Positions 26,601 to 38,600 of a stretch of 64,000 bases of DNA are shown one piece after another (position 1 is the stretch's first letter; the number at the start of each line of letters is the position of its first letter). Origin of the DNA: Liolophura sinensis (Eukaryota; Mollusca; Polyplacophora; Chitonida; Chitonidae); the NCBI RefSeq assembly GCF_032854445.1, contig NC_088300.1:2172001-2236000 (forward strand), written 5' to 3'. The notes under the pieces are model-generated. The model was not told the origin of the DNA and did no database searches. It was given only the letters and a program-made list of their open reading frames with translations. Position numbers and translations under genes: made by a program.

Positions 26601-29600
26601 GACATGATAATAACCCAGCCTTTGTGATGTTACTTTGACGTGATAATAACCCAGCCCTTCTGCTGTTACTTTGACGTGATAATAACCCAGCCCTCGTGGT
26701 GTTACTCTGACATGATAATAACCCAGCCCTTGTGGTGCTACTCTGACATGATGATAACCCAGCCCTTGAGGTGTTACTCTGACATGATAATAACCCAGCC
26801 CTTGTGATGTTACGCTGACATGATAATAACCCAGCCCTTGTGATGTTACTTTGACGCACATAACAGATACACTGGACATAGATAGGAAATGGTATACACC
26901 CCTGTATGAAGGTTGTGAAGCCTTGTGAACATGGATATTGTGTAAATGTGCAATGTTGGAAGTATGCACACAGCTCACTTGGAAGATAAGTGAAGCAAAA
27001 AACATATACATGTAGCGTTATTTAGAAGTAGCCAAAAGGTTAACTGTGTGTTTATGTGAAATGTTTATTTATGTCCATATATGCTGCTTCTTTGTTTTGC
27101 TAATCAGACGGTCAGAGATGTTCCCGTAAGTGTTTACCAGCACACCATGGCTTGTCTGTACACATTGTCAGTTACAGAACACAGGGCCCTCAAGCACAAA
27201 TCACTCTCATTGAACTCCATACTACCATGTTCCCCTGGATGCCCTTGACAATGCCTGGTAATGTTCCTGCTCAGAAGGGCTAGGTCGTCAGGGAGAAGGT
27301 GTTCTGTGGAAAGTTTGATGAGACTGGTCAATGGTGGCCATGTCACAAAGTGTTAAATCACAAATCAGCACCATTTTGGCTACATTGTACAATGTGTATT
27401 GCTGGGCTGCAGTAAACGTATATGGGCTAATTATTTATGCCTATGACAGGTAACATGTACATGTATTCAACTGGTAACAAGGGAAAAATCTCCACGAGTC
27501 TTGACAGTGCCCTAATATGAGTAGTGATTACGGATGTAGAAATGTTTTCTAAAGTTTATCCAGTTTAGATTTTTATCCAGCTTGAATGGGTCTACCTTCA
27601 ATTAGTTTAAAATCCCAATGTAAATATTTTGTGGACAGAAAGAAGCTATGGTGTTTGGCTTTCGGTCACTTTAATGCTTTGTGATATGGGTCCCTGGTCA
27701 TTGTGTCTTATTAGCCCATTAAGTATTCACTTCCCTTACATGTATGTTGTATCACAGGGTAAGGTGTCAAAGCTGCACTACTGCATGAGCATTTCTCTTT
27801 ACATTTCTGTTGTGGACATCTTTTGTTACAGGCACTACATCTTAATAGCTGCATATATGTCCATGGAAATACCTCGTTCAAATATGAGTCTAGACCTCAC
27901 TGCAGGCTCGTGCCGCCTTTTTTTCTAAAATGAAGACAGCAATGTTCAGACGACAGAGTTAGGATTTATTTAATTGATTGGTTTATGACAAACGCCATTC
28001 AAAGGGATATGTTACTATCACAGCATCAGTCATGTTTATAGGTGAGGGCAGCCGAGCAGTGCCCAGAGAGAGCCTTGTTACGAGATGTTTGCTACAACCT
28101 GATAGTATCTGTGCTAGCAAGGCTGTGCTATAAACCAAATTACCAACCACCACTACCTTGTTATAACAGAAGTCAGGTTGACGTGACTTGAAGTAAATCC
28201 TCCAATCTCAGAGGAGTTATGAAAACCTACTTGAGGTTGATGGAAATTAATCAATATCTAACTCATGAACTAAGCTTCTCTATGAGTTAGCCTGTTGAAT
28301 GATGGAAATTAATCAATATCCAACTCATGAACTAAGCTTCTCTATGAGTTAGCCTGTTGAATGATGGAAATTAATCAATATCCAACTCATGAACTAAGCT
28401 TCTCTATGAGTTAGCCTGTTGATTGATGGAAATTAATCAATATCCAACTCATGAACTAAGCTTCTCTATGAGTTAGCCTGTTGAATGATGGAAATTAATC
28501 AGTATCCAACTCATGAACTAAGCTTCTCTATGAGTTAGCCTGTTGAATGATGGAAATTAATCAGTGTCCAACTCATGAACTGAGCTTCTCTATGAGTTAG
28601 CCTGTTGAATGATGGAAATTAATCAGTGTCCAACTCATGAACTGAGCTTCTCTATGAGTTAGCCTGTTGATTGATGGAAATTAATCAGTGTCCAACTCAT
28701 GAACTAAGCTTCTCTATGAGTTAGCCTGTTGAATGATGGAAATTAATCAGTGTCCAACTCATGAACTAAGCTTCTCTATGAGTTAGCCTGTTGAATGATG
28801 GAAATTAATCAGTATCCAACTCATGAACTAAGCTTCTCTATGAGTTAGCCTGTTGAATGATGGAAATTAATCAATATCCAACTCATGAACTAAGCTTCTC
28901 TATGAGTTAGCCTGTTGATTGATGGAAATTAATCAGTATCCAACTCATGAACTAAGCTTCTCTATGAGTTAGCCTGTTGAATGATGGAAATTAATCAGTG
29001 TCCAACTCATGAACTGAGCTTCTCTATGAGTTAGCCTGTTGATTGATGGAAATTAATCAGTATCCAACTCATGAACTAAGCTTCTCTATGAGTTAGCCTG
29101 TTGATTGATGGAAATTAATCAGTATCCAACTCATGAACTAAGCTTCTCTATGAGTTAGCCTGTTTGAATGATGGAAATTAATCAGTATCTAACTCATGAA
29201 CTAAGCTTCTCTATGAGTTAGCCTGTTGAATGATGGAAATTAATCAGTATCCAACTCATGAACTAAGCTTCTCTATGAGTTAGCCTGTTGAATGATGGAA
29301 ATTAATCAGTATCCAACTCATGAACTAAGCTTCTCTATGAGTTAGCCTGTTGATTGATGGAAATTAATCAGTATCCAACTCATGAACTAAGCTTCTCTAT
29401 GAGTTAGCCTGTTGAATGATGGAAATTAATCAGTATCTAACTCATGAACTAAGCTTCTCTATGAGTTAGCCTGTTGAATGGACTTTTTCCTGCACCTAAA
29501 AAGTGCTTTGAATTATCAAAACTGACAAACATTGTCATGTATTCAAAACATTCACTACCACAGTTGTTTGAATTTTTTTATTTTCACTGAGAGGTGAGGT

Positions 29601-32600
29601 TGACCATTGGTATAGTTTAGATTGCCTTCGTACATTGAAGGTATAGTTGGTGGTGAGTGAAAGCTGTGGTCCTGTGATGTGACATCATGTTGTGATTGGA
29701 TGTACTGCTTATAGTGTTATAACTCAGCAGCCGAAAAAGTAACTGTGCATTGAAATTTCCTACAAATTGAGAAAAGGGTGAATGAATGACATTATGAAAG
29801 TGCCTTCCAAATTGCGCTAAGCTGCAGCCAAGATGAGGGCACAGAAACAATTTGGTTTTACATGATGGGTGTGAGTTACTTGATACTTACGCCAAGTGGT
29901 GAGTATTTAAAGTTTCCTGTTACACTGGTCCTCTAGTTTCAAGTCCTGTTAGAACATCTGACTGAACTCATTGCAAATGTTCAACGGTTCATTTAAAAGA
30001 CAACATGTCATGACTCACATTCTGTAAATTAGTGTAATCAAGCTGATATGCTTGCGCCAGGATTAATGCAGTCACAGGTTGCAAGGCGCATGCATTGTCT
30101 TCAAAACAGGATCGCATCACTTACCCCATGTCAGAAATATTTTCATGATTGTACACTTTCTGGACATTTTTCCAAGGTGTACTTTCGATTTCACTGTCAC
30201 TCAGTTATCGGTCATGACACAAAATCAGAGACATGGTATTAATGACTATTTGTGGTGTTTTGATTAAAAATAAATTGATGTTTCAAAATACTACAATAGA
30301 TTCATGTAAATATAACAAAATATTTTATTTATCTTCTTGCACAGTTGAGTTAATGTATATGTTACATAAAGTAGCATAAACTTTGTGTCGCAGAGGTGAA
30401 TATTATTTTTATTTGTGACACAGTGCCTAATTGTTCATGAATGTGTGAATATGTGTGTGTATGTACACTTCTGTGTCGTCACGAACATGCATCCTATTTC
30501 ACCAGAGGACACGTCAGCATTTCCAAGTTGCTCACTGTATGTTATTCTGCTGACTTGATGACGCACACCAGGTGAACAGGGAGCACAGTTTGTCCTTCAT
30601 CACGGGTACCAAAGGCTCACCTGGTTTTTACCATTACATTGTACATATCTGTCTTTTCCATGGTGAGATTAATTGCCACGTTGGAAAGTCCAGTTTTGTT
30701 TTGAAATAGTTGATATTAGAAGTAGGCCTATATACAAATCAAGCGCATCCAGTACTGAGGAATAAAATAACTGAATGAAAGCATCTTACAAAATACATTG
30801 ATTAGAGTAATAATAGTGGCAACGAGGAAATCAGTTGACTGTAGAAATACCTGTGATGTACAGTTATCTACAATCCCAATGTGGTTATGCACTAGACATG
30901 CTAAAAGTGAAGTGCATGTCCATTTTATATGTGGCCAAGATGATGACTCGCATGTTATGTAACGCCTGCTTCATTTAGGTAATGATCAGAGGCTGGACAG
31001 GACGGCTTTTGTATTGGGTTAGAGTTATCTCCCCATTCTACATTTGCCCAAACTGTTTTCGAGCTTGTGGGTGTAAGATGATGTGGACTTATTCAGCTTG
31101 TACCCTGTGTATTTCAGTATGCTGGCCAAGCCTCAGTGCCCTACTGACACAGCTGAACCTGTCTCTCCATTCCACATGTGCCGTCTGCTCTTGGACCAAA
31201 TCGGACTCCTCTCCTGGGAGAAAAGGTAACTCCGTCAAATCTTAGTCCCTTTAAAGCCAGTTTAATTGATGTCATTCACTTCCATCATGGTCCAGACCGG
31301 GCCTGCTGGCTGGAAAGCAATTGTAGTCTAAGTTTACTGTGCTTACCATGGCAACATATGTTTTTAACTAACTGTCTGTGGTAGTGATAATGAGCTTGGC
31401 CTACGCTGGTTTTATGCCAGTGACCTCTGAGCTGATGATGGCTTTGTATGATCCAGATTAGCTCCAGGGATTTGGGCATTCTTATTAATATGTATATAAT
31501 TTGCATATGGGCTAATTGGCTATCCCTAGCACAGTGCTACGGGATAAAGAAACTCAGTGGACACTTCAGAAAAGAAAGGTTGGTGGTACTCATGTAACCT
31601 GAAGTTCAATGGTAATCTTAACACTGTGCCTTCATTTGGTTGGGAAACATGTTGCTAGTATGTTGGTGTCAATGTGTTATCTAAATACCATTTGTCATTT
31701 ACACCATTCTCTTGGAGACAGATTCAAAATACACCTGTGTGTACTTCTGTGCGATGTACTCATGTTAAATATTTAAACAAGTACACTGTTAGCGTTAAAC
31801 TGTTTCTCAAGCTTTTGTTTCATTTTACCTTTCTCTACATTGGGTTAAGCAGTTTATTAAGCTTTTCTTTCTTCTTACTTTTGTTTACACAGTGTTAAGC
31901 TGTTTACTAAGCTTTTCTTTCCTCTTACTTTTGTTTACATAGTGTTAAGCTGTTTACTAAGCTTTTCTTTCCTCTTACTTTTGTTTACATAGTGTTAAGC
32001 TGTTTACTAAGCTTTTCTTTCCTCTTACTTTTGTTTACATTGTGTTAAGCTGTTGACTAAACTTTTCTTTCCTCTTACTTTTGTTTACATTGTGTTAAGC
32101 TGTTTACTAAACTTTTCTTTCCTCTTACTTTTGTCTGTGTATGTTATCAGGTGTGATTTTGATTTGCTCAAGAAAAGCGACAAACTTTTGAGAGAACTCA
32201 AACACTTAGACGGCCAAAAGTGGTAAGTATGTAAGCATGTTGTCCAAAGCTGCTGATTTATTATTCCATGTTAATGGAGAGGGTAGATATTTGTTTATGA
32301 AGTTTTCAAGTGGTTGGATATTTGTTTATAAAGTGGTTAAGTGGCTAGATATTTGTTTATAAAGTGGTTAAGTGGCTAGATATTTGTTTATGAAGTGGTT
32401 AAGTGGTTAGATGTTTTTCTATTTATTTATTTCTTTATTTGTTGGATTGGTGTTTTACGCCGTACTCAAGAATATTTGGTGAAAGGAAAATCGGTAGAAG
32501 CAAACCTGGCATAGCCCGGGGGAAGCCCACAACCATCCGCATCCCAAGTGGGTGGATATTTTTTTGTGAAATTGGATATGAAGTTTTCAAGTGGTTAAGA

Positions 32601-35600
32601 GGTTAGATATTTGTTTATGGAGTAGCTAAGAGGTTAGATATTTTTTTTATAATGTGGTGAAGTGGTTAGACATATGTTTATGAAGTAGTTTGGTGGTTAA
32701 ATATTTGGTTATGAAGTGGTTAAGTGGTCAGATATTTTTTATAAAGTGGTTAAGTGTTTAGATATTTTTCTATTTATTTATTTATTTATTTGATTGGTGT
32801 TTTACCCTGTACTCAAGAATATTGATGAAAGGAAAACCGATAGAAGGAAACCGGGCAGAGCCCGGGGGAAACCCACAACCATCCGCAGGCTGCTGGAAGA
32901 CCTTCACACGTATGGCTGGAGAAGAAGCCAGCATGAGTTGGACTTTTCTATGAAGTGGTTAAGTGTTTAGATATTTGTATCTAAAATGGTTAGATATTTG
33001 TATCTAAAATAGTGAAGTGGTTAGTTATTTGTTTATGGCATTTTATATTGTGTTACATTTACAGTAAGTGACCAAACTTTCACCCAAACTGGCTGAGTGG
33101 CACATTATCAATTCCTCTTAGAAAAGTGTTTCTGGTTTTTTGGGAAAATAACAAAGTACACTTTTTTTCAACACCAGAAATAATGTTTTATAACGTATAC
33201 ACGCCTCCACAAATGCACTGTTTTAGGGGAGACTTCAGGTCAGTTTTCATACTTCTGTACTGTTTTCATGGCAAGAGTACGGACACTCAGTGGTTGTTGC
33301 TATTGCTTGTTCTGAGATTGTCCTGTGTGATGATTTTCACATTTGTGACTAAAGTTCATATAAACACTTCCAGTAAAATGTTTTTGGAAGGACAATAATG
33401 AGAACTGAAAATAACGAGCTACAGTATTTGCCGTTCTACTTGGAGAAGAACGGTGTCAGTTTGAGTGATGTACAATGAGATCAGTCACTCAAAGTACTCT
33501 TCCTGTTTCTGCTAGCCGTGAAACTCACAAAATAGCAGTGGTGTATGTTGCCGAGGGCCAGGAAGACAAAAACTCTATCCTGTCCAACTGCGGAGGGAGC
33601 CGGGCTTATGAGGACTTTGTGGCAGCTTTGGGATGGGAGGTAAGCTTGTGAGGTGAAGGAGGATTTCTTACAGACAGGTTACTAACTTCAGTTCCTGTGA
33701 TGAGGTGTCATGGACACAAATTCCAGGGATCTTATTAGAAGTAAACCCATTTGTATTATCTTTATGTGATTGTGAACCAACTGCAAGATGTGGTGAGCTA
33801 ATTTCTTACAATTGATGACATTAAATATGCTGATTTTGTTATGTTTATTTACATATATCCTTGTTCAAGTTATAAATAATGAGAACTTTTTATTAGTCTT
33901 CCAAACTTGCAAAGTTTTGTGTTGCTCCCAAGAAATATTTCAAGTATTTGCTTTAGACATTTATTTTGTAGTATTTAATGGGGTGCCATCGTGTCAATGT
34001 TGTTATATCTCTTGTACATTTGTAACTGTTAATGTGACAGGTTGATTTGGAGAATCACCAGGGCTTTCTGGGCGGGTTACATCAGAACCGGACGACAGGG
34101 GACACTGCGCCATATTACGCCACCTCTAGTTATGAGGTTGTCTTTCACGTGTCCACACGCCTACCTTCAAACAATGAGGAAGCCAATCACAGAAAGGTAG
34201 AGAGGTTGCTCTGCATAAATGAACTTTCATATTGATGGCAAGAAAAATGACAGCAAATTTGTTTGGAGAAAACCAGATACTTAGTAAAACCAAATATGCT
34301 TGTAAATTACATGTATGTAATCAGAAAGTGTTAATAATCCCCATACATAACCTCAGACGAATCAATATCAAGTGGAGGCATTTTCATGATAACTTCTATA
34401 GCCCATGGTGAATGTTTGCACCTGTGATAGGTACGGATTAGTCATTAAGGTGATCTGTGTGTAAGTCATAGGGTTCCATCAGCTTTGATCTGACTGTTAT
34501 CAATTAGCTCTTCACCAATGATGTCACAGGTATGAATCCAGCTTTCACGTATTTTGACAGTGGCTTCAAATCAGATTTAACAAGTTCTCTGAGAAGTTTG
34601 ATAGTTCACTCAAACCACTCTGATTTTATCCACCCTTATAAAATATGACAACCCTCGTACAAGTGAACACCAGTCAAAAAAATATGATCAATAAACCGTG
34701 TTAATTATAAATTGATGTATATCACATTTGTTAAAGAACACAAAATGTGTGATAGAGGGTATAGTGTTTGAGAACTGCACTCTGTATGGTTTGCCTCAAG
34801 AAAATGATCTAGATTTGTATGTACCAGAGTTGTCTCCCCTAGTGTATGCTCCGGAGCTTCTGTCCAACCCTGTGTGCAGGGATGAAGATATCTTGAAAGT
34901 TTTTTATCCTGTATAGGAGGTCTTTTCTTAAGAGATCTTAGATGATAGAATCTCTTGATTATGACCTTTCGTGTTTGTAATGGTGATCTTGGGTGTCTTT
35001 TCTTTGTGTTAAAACGTATATTAATAATGATCAGACCAATGAAAAACTGTATCGCTCACACTATGATGATGATGGTTTTGTCATATAGTCTGACAGTAAG
35101 CAATTGATGATGCGCATTTGGCCATGTGCACAATAAATGTCTTCCACCAATATGGTGTGGACATCTGCACCTCGCTATGGGAAGTTCATTGCTGATTTGC
35201 CTAAGCTTTTTGATTTGCCCCAGTTCCCTTCACCCATAACTTTACACCGACTGCCATCGAATAGGTGAAAAATTCTTGAGTATGGAGTTGGGCAACAGTC
35301 AGATATGTAAATTAATTAAGGATCACTGATCACCCTTTCTTGGCCGTGAAGATGTAGACAAACCTTCAGTCCACAGCAATGTGCTTAGTTTGTGAATCTT
35401 GATAGTTGAATATCAATGAAAAGTTGATGTGCTCTTAGTGGCCTATGGGGAAGGAACTGCTTCGGTGGCCCAATGGCTAGGGAGTCCATTTCAAAGTCGA
35501 GAAACCTCGAAATCAAACCAGGGTTGGGTCATACCAAAGACTTTGAAAATAGTAACGCTGCTGCTTTGCTTGACACTCAGCACTGAGAGATTAGAGCAAG

Positions 35601-38600
35601 GAAACATGACTGCTTGGCACGGTGTCAGTATAATGTGACTGGGTTGGGTGTCATGTCTAGTGACTTTGGTATGATACTTCAGTGGCTGCAGCACTTTGGC
35701 ATCATGGACCCGCCCTGCCACAAGAAGGCACAGTATATGTACACGCACCTAATGATTCCTCGTTGTCATACGACTGGAAAATTGTTAAGTATGACATTAA
35801 ACCCAAAGTATACAGACCTACGGTGAAGGTCAGAGTTCTCACCTACTCAGTATTGCCATTATCTGGCAGACGTGTGGGAACCTCACGACCTTCTCTGACT
35901 GACCTTCCCATGTACAACCAGAGAGGAAGCTCTCATATCTCAAAATCTCAAACCCCCAGAATCCTCTAATGAAGTCACTTGTACTGAAAAATGGGGCGTG
36001 ATGCAATCAGTTTTCTTCCTGATGTCTTCTGTAAATGTTAACTGACTTCATTATCCACTGTTGTTGTACAAATAACGTGTTGTCCTGTATCTTCTGTTAC
36101 AGATGAAACATTTGGGAAATGATGAGGTTCACATCATCTGGTCTGAGCACAGAAGAGAGTACAGACGAGGAATCATACCTACAGAGTTTGGGGACGTCCT
36201 GCTGATCATCTACCCTCTTCACAATGGGCTATACAGGATACAGATCAACAGAAAGCCAGAGGTGTGTACTCCCACAAACCTTCAGGGATTCATCAGGATC
36301 TGAGGATAGATGGCATAAACCAGAGGGCTTCTGCTGTCATGCTTCATCCCTCATTGGTTTCAAAGTTATGCTGGGACTCACTGGCACTGACATTGGAAAC
36401 TGTTGCTTTGGACTGTTTAGGTCACATGTACAAATTCATCTCCTGCTGGGTTTCACGAAGCTGTCTTAACATTACGAAATTGCAGATACCATGATGAGGT
36501 ACTGTGTAGCGTATTGCTTGCAGTGGTAGTTAAGTGAATGTAACGTTAAGACTGCTTCGTGAACGTGGCCCTGGCCTTGGGATCACAAAGCGATCTCAGA
36601 CTTATGTCAAAATTCCACATTACTTTAGAAATATAAGAAATTGTTATTTCTTATGTAACAAGGACAGAATGTTGCTTAACAGCATAAATTATGGTAAAAA
36701 AATTTCATCTAAAATAACAGAAAGGAACATACAAAGTTTAATGATTGAAATTTTGACTTATGTCTAGGATCATTTTGTGATCCTGGGGCCAGAACTATTA
36801 TGTGTTTGTACTGTGCCAAGGGCTCCTATTCCAAAGTTTTATTATCAATGTACATGTAGATAATGTTATAGTTTTATTATATGTATATGCAATATGTGTG
36901 GTCTTGCTATTTGGTTAAAAATAAATTGAATTATTTACATTGACATACATGTAGATGCTGATTTCTCCTCAGAATTTAAGATCAGTGTTCATCAATAATG
37001 CCATCAGAATATTGCAGTGAACAAAAAGCACACATAAGCATGACACAGGTTGAAGATGCTGATGCTGGTGATTTCTCTTCCAGGTGCCATACTTTGGGCC
37101 CCTTTTTAACGGTGCAATACTGGATAACAGGGTGTTGCCAGGTCTTGTCCGAGCCACAGCAGTCAACGCTAGTCGAGTTAAACGTGGCCTTATCCCAGGA
37201 TTCCACTCCCAGTATCCTTTTTCTTATTCTTTAAACATGGAAATGTGTTAAACATCTGTTGACCTAGGTCAGCCGATGCGGTTGATGTTGCGTACTTGGA
37301 TCTACCTTCCAACTAGTGTGTCTTTGGCTGTGTCAGAAGGTGTGCTAGGTGTGTGGTGAATAGAGGTGAGTTTTCTGAGCTCTGTCCAATTTCCTCTCTT
37401 ATAACCTCACCACTCTTATAAAAATAATGTAGTGTACTTAAGGTTTTAAACTTTGATTCAGTGAACTGGGAGATTCATCTAAAGTGTTGTCCTTGTCGCA
37501 TATTGCTCTAATCCAGTTCTGTCTGGTAGGGCTGTGGCTTTAAGCGGTTTTGGCTTGTCCATTAACATGTAAAAGGAGGTGATTCTCTGTGGGATATGCT
37601 GCGTTTCCTCATAACTGGCATCATATAAAGGGAATATTATTTGTTTTTTCAGCTTTAATCAAATCAAGTATTGTTGTAAGGGACAGTGATGATGGGGGTT
37701 CAAGCTGCTTGAGCTGACATCACTTCTTTTGGAATTGTTTATGTCTCTGAGTCTTGGAATATTGAATGCTCCTGCTGATGGTAGAGTGAATTGCAAAACA
37801 AGATACAGGGGAACTTGTCAACATGGACACCTGTGAAAACCAACATCTCAATACTCACCATGCCTCTTTGTCGACCTTTATCACTGTGTACAACCCATGT
37901 TATTTTTATTGAATAAACCGACTCCTGGCTAAGTTAGACTGATACTGATGGACAAGGTGTTGACTTAACATGTCAGTGTTTCCCTGATTATAAAATCTGT
38001 AGAAAAATAAGCTGGTCATAGCTCAAATCTGTTAACATCTATGAAAGACAAAGGTGGAATCTGGAAATAGAATGAAATGTATTTGACAGACATGGAATGT
38101 GCACCATTGAACTTGGCCTGGCAAATGACATGTGGAATGGTCTTCTTTCTGGTGACTGAAATGGTATTCCACAGAGTTAAATTGAATGCCTTATGTTAAT
38201 TTTATCTCATAAGTACTAGATGTTGAAAAGTATTTGTAAACAGTCTTTTCTCTAGACTTAGAATGAACAGTCTGTGGCAAAAGGAGCAAAAAATATGAAA
38301 AAGCCGTAAAATATAGCTTTTTCCGGTCAAGCCTCACAAGTTGTCTATTACACTTGTGCAGCATCAGCTGGTGCTACGCAGAAGGAATTGTCCATAAAAT
38401 TCTGACAATATATCGCAGGGGCTATTAAATACATTCGAGTGCAAATGAGCGGGTATGCATAATGCTGAAATCTATTCATTTCTCTCAATAATTAAATGTG
38501 ACATCTTTTGTGTGCAATTATTATAACAGAAGATTATTTATATGATGTAGCAAATGTTTTGGCATGTTGCTATCTTATGTATTTTCATAAGATATACCAT

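Larger units (their letters stand above)
25491..31117 (+). other. 5.6-kb intron with two satellites
   Basis: Carries the 36-bp array (26181-26856) and the 62-bp array (28239-29480). The intervals 25,491-26,180, 26,857-28,238 and 29,481-31,117 show no gene, only AT-rich sequence. Confidence 0.8.
32280..33035. repeat. 31-bp minisatellite, interrupted by SINEs
   Basis: GATATTTGTTTAT occurs at 32286, 32317, 32348 and 32379, 31 bp apart, between AGTGGTTAAGTGGTTA cores; less regular copies continue to about 33035. Confidence 0.88.
32223..33515 (+). other. intron with minisatellite and two SINEs
   Basis: 31-bp array at 32280-33035, interrupted by two minus-strand SINE fragments; 33,036-33,515 is plain intron. 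Confidence 0.8.
36262..37083 (+). other. intron with two adjacent MITE-like elements
   Basis: Elements at 36444-36572 and 36573-36790; remainder featureless. Confidence 0.75.

Noticed and set aside
26277-27011. 244-codon minus-strand open frame with 12-residue repeats
   Set aside because: Translation of the 36-bp minisatellite; a second frame is open over the same bases, and there is no unique sequence with family features.
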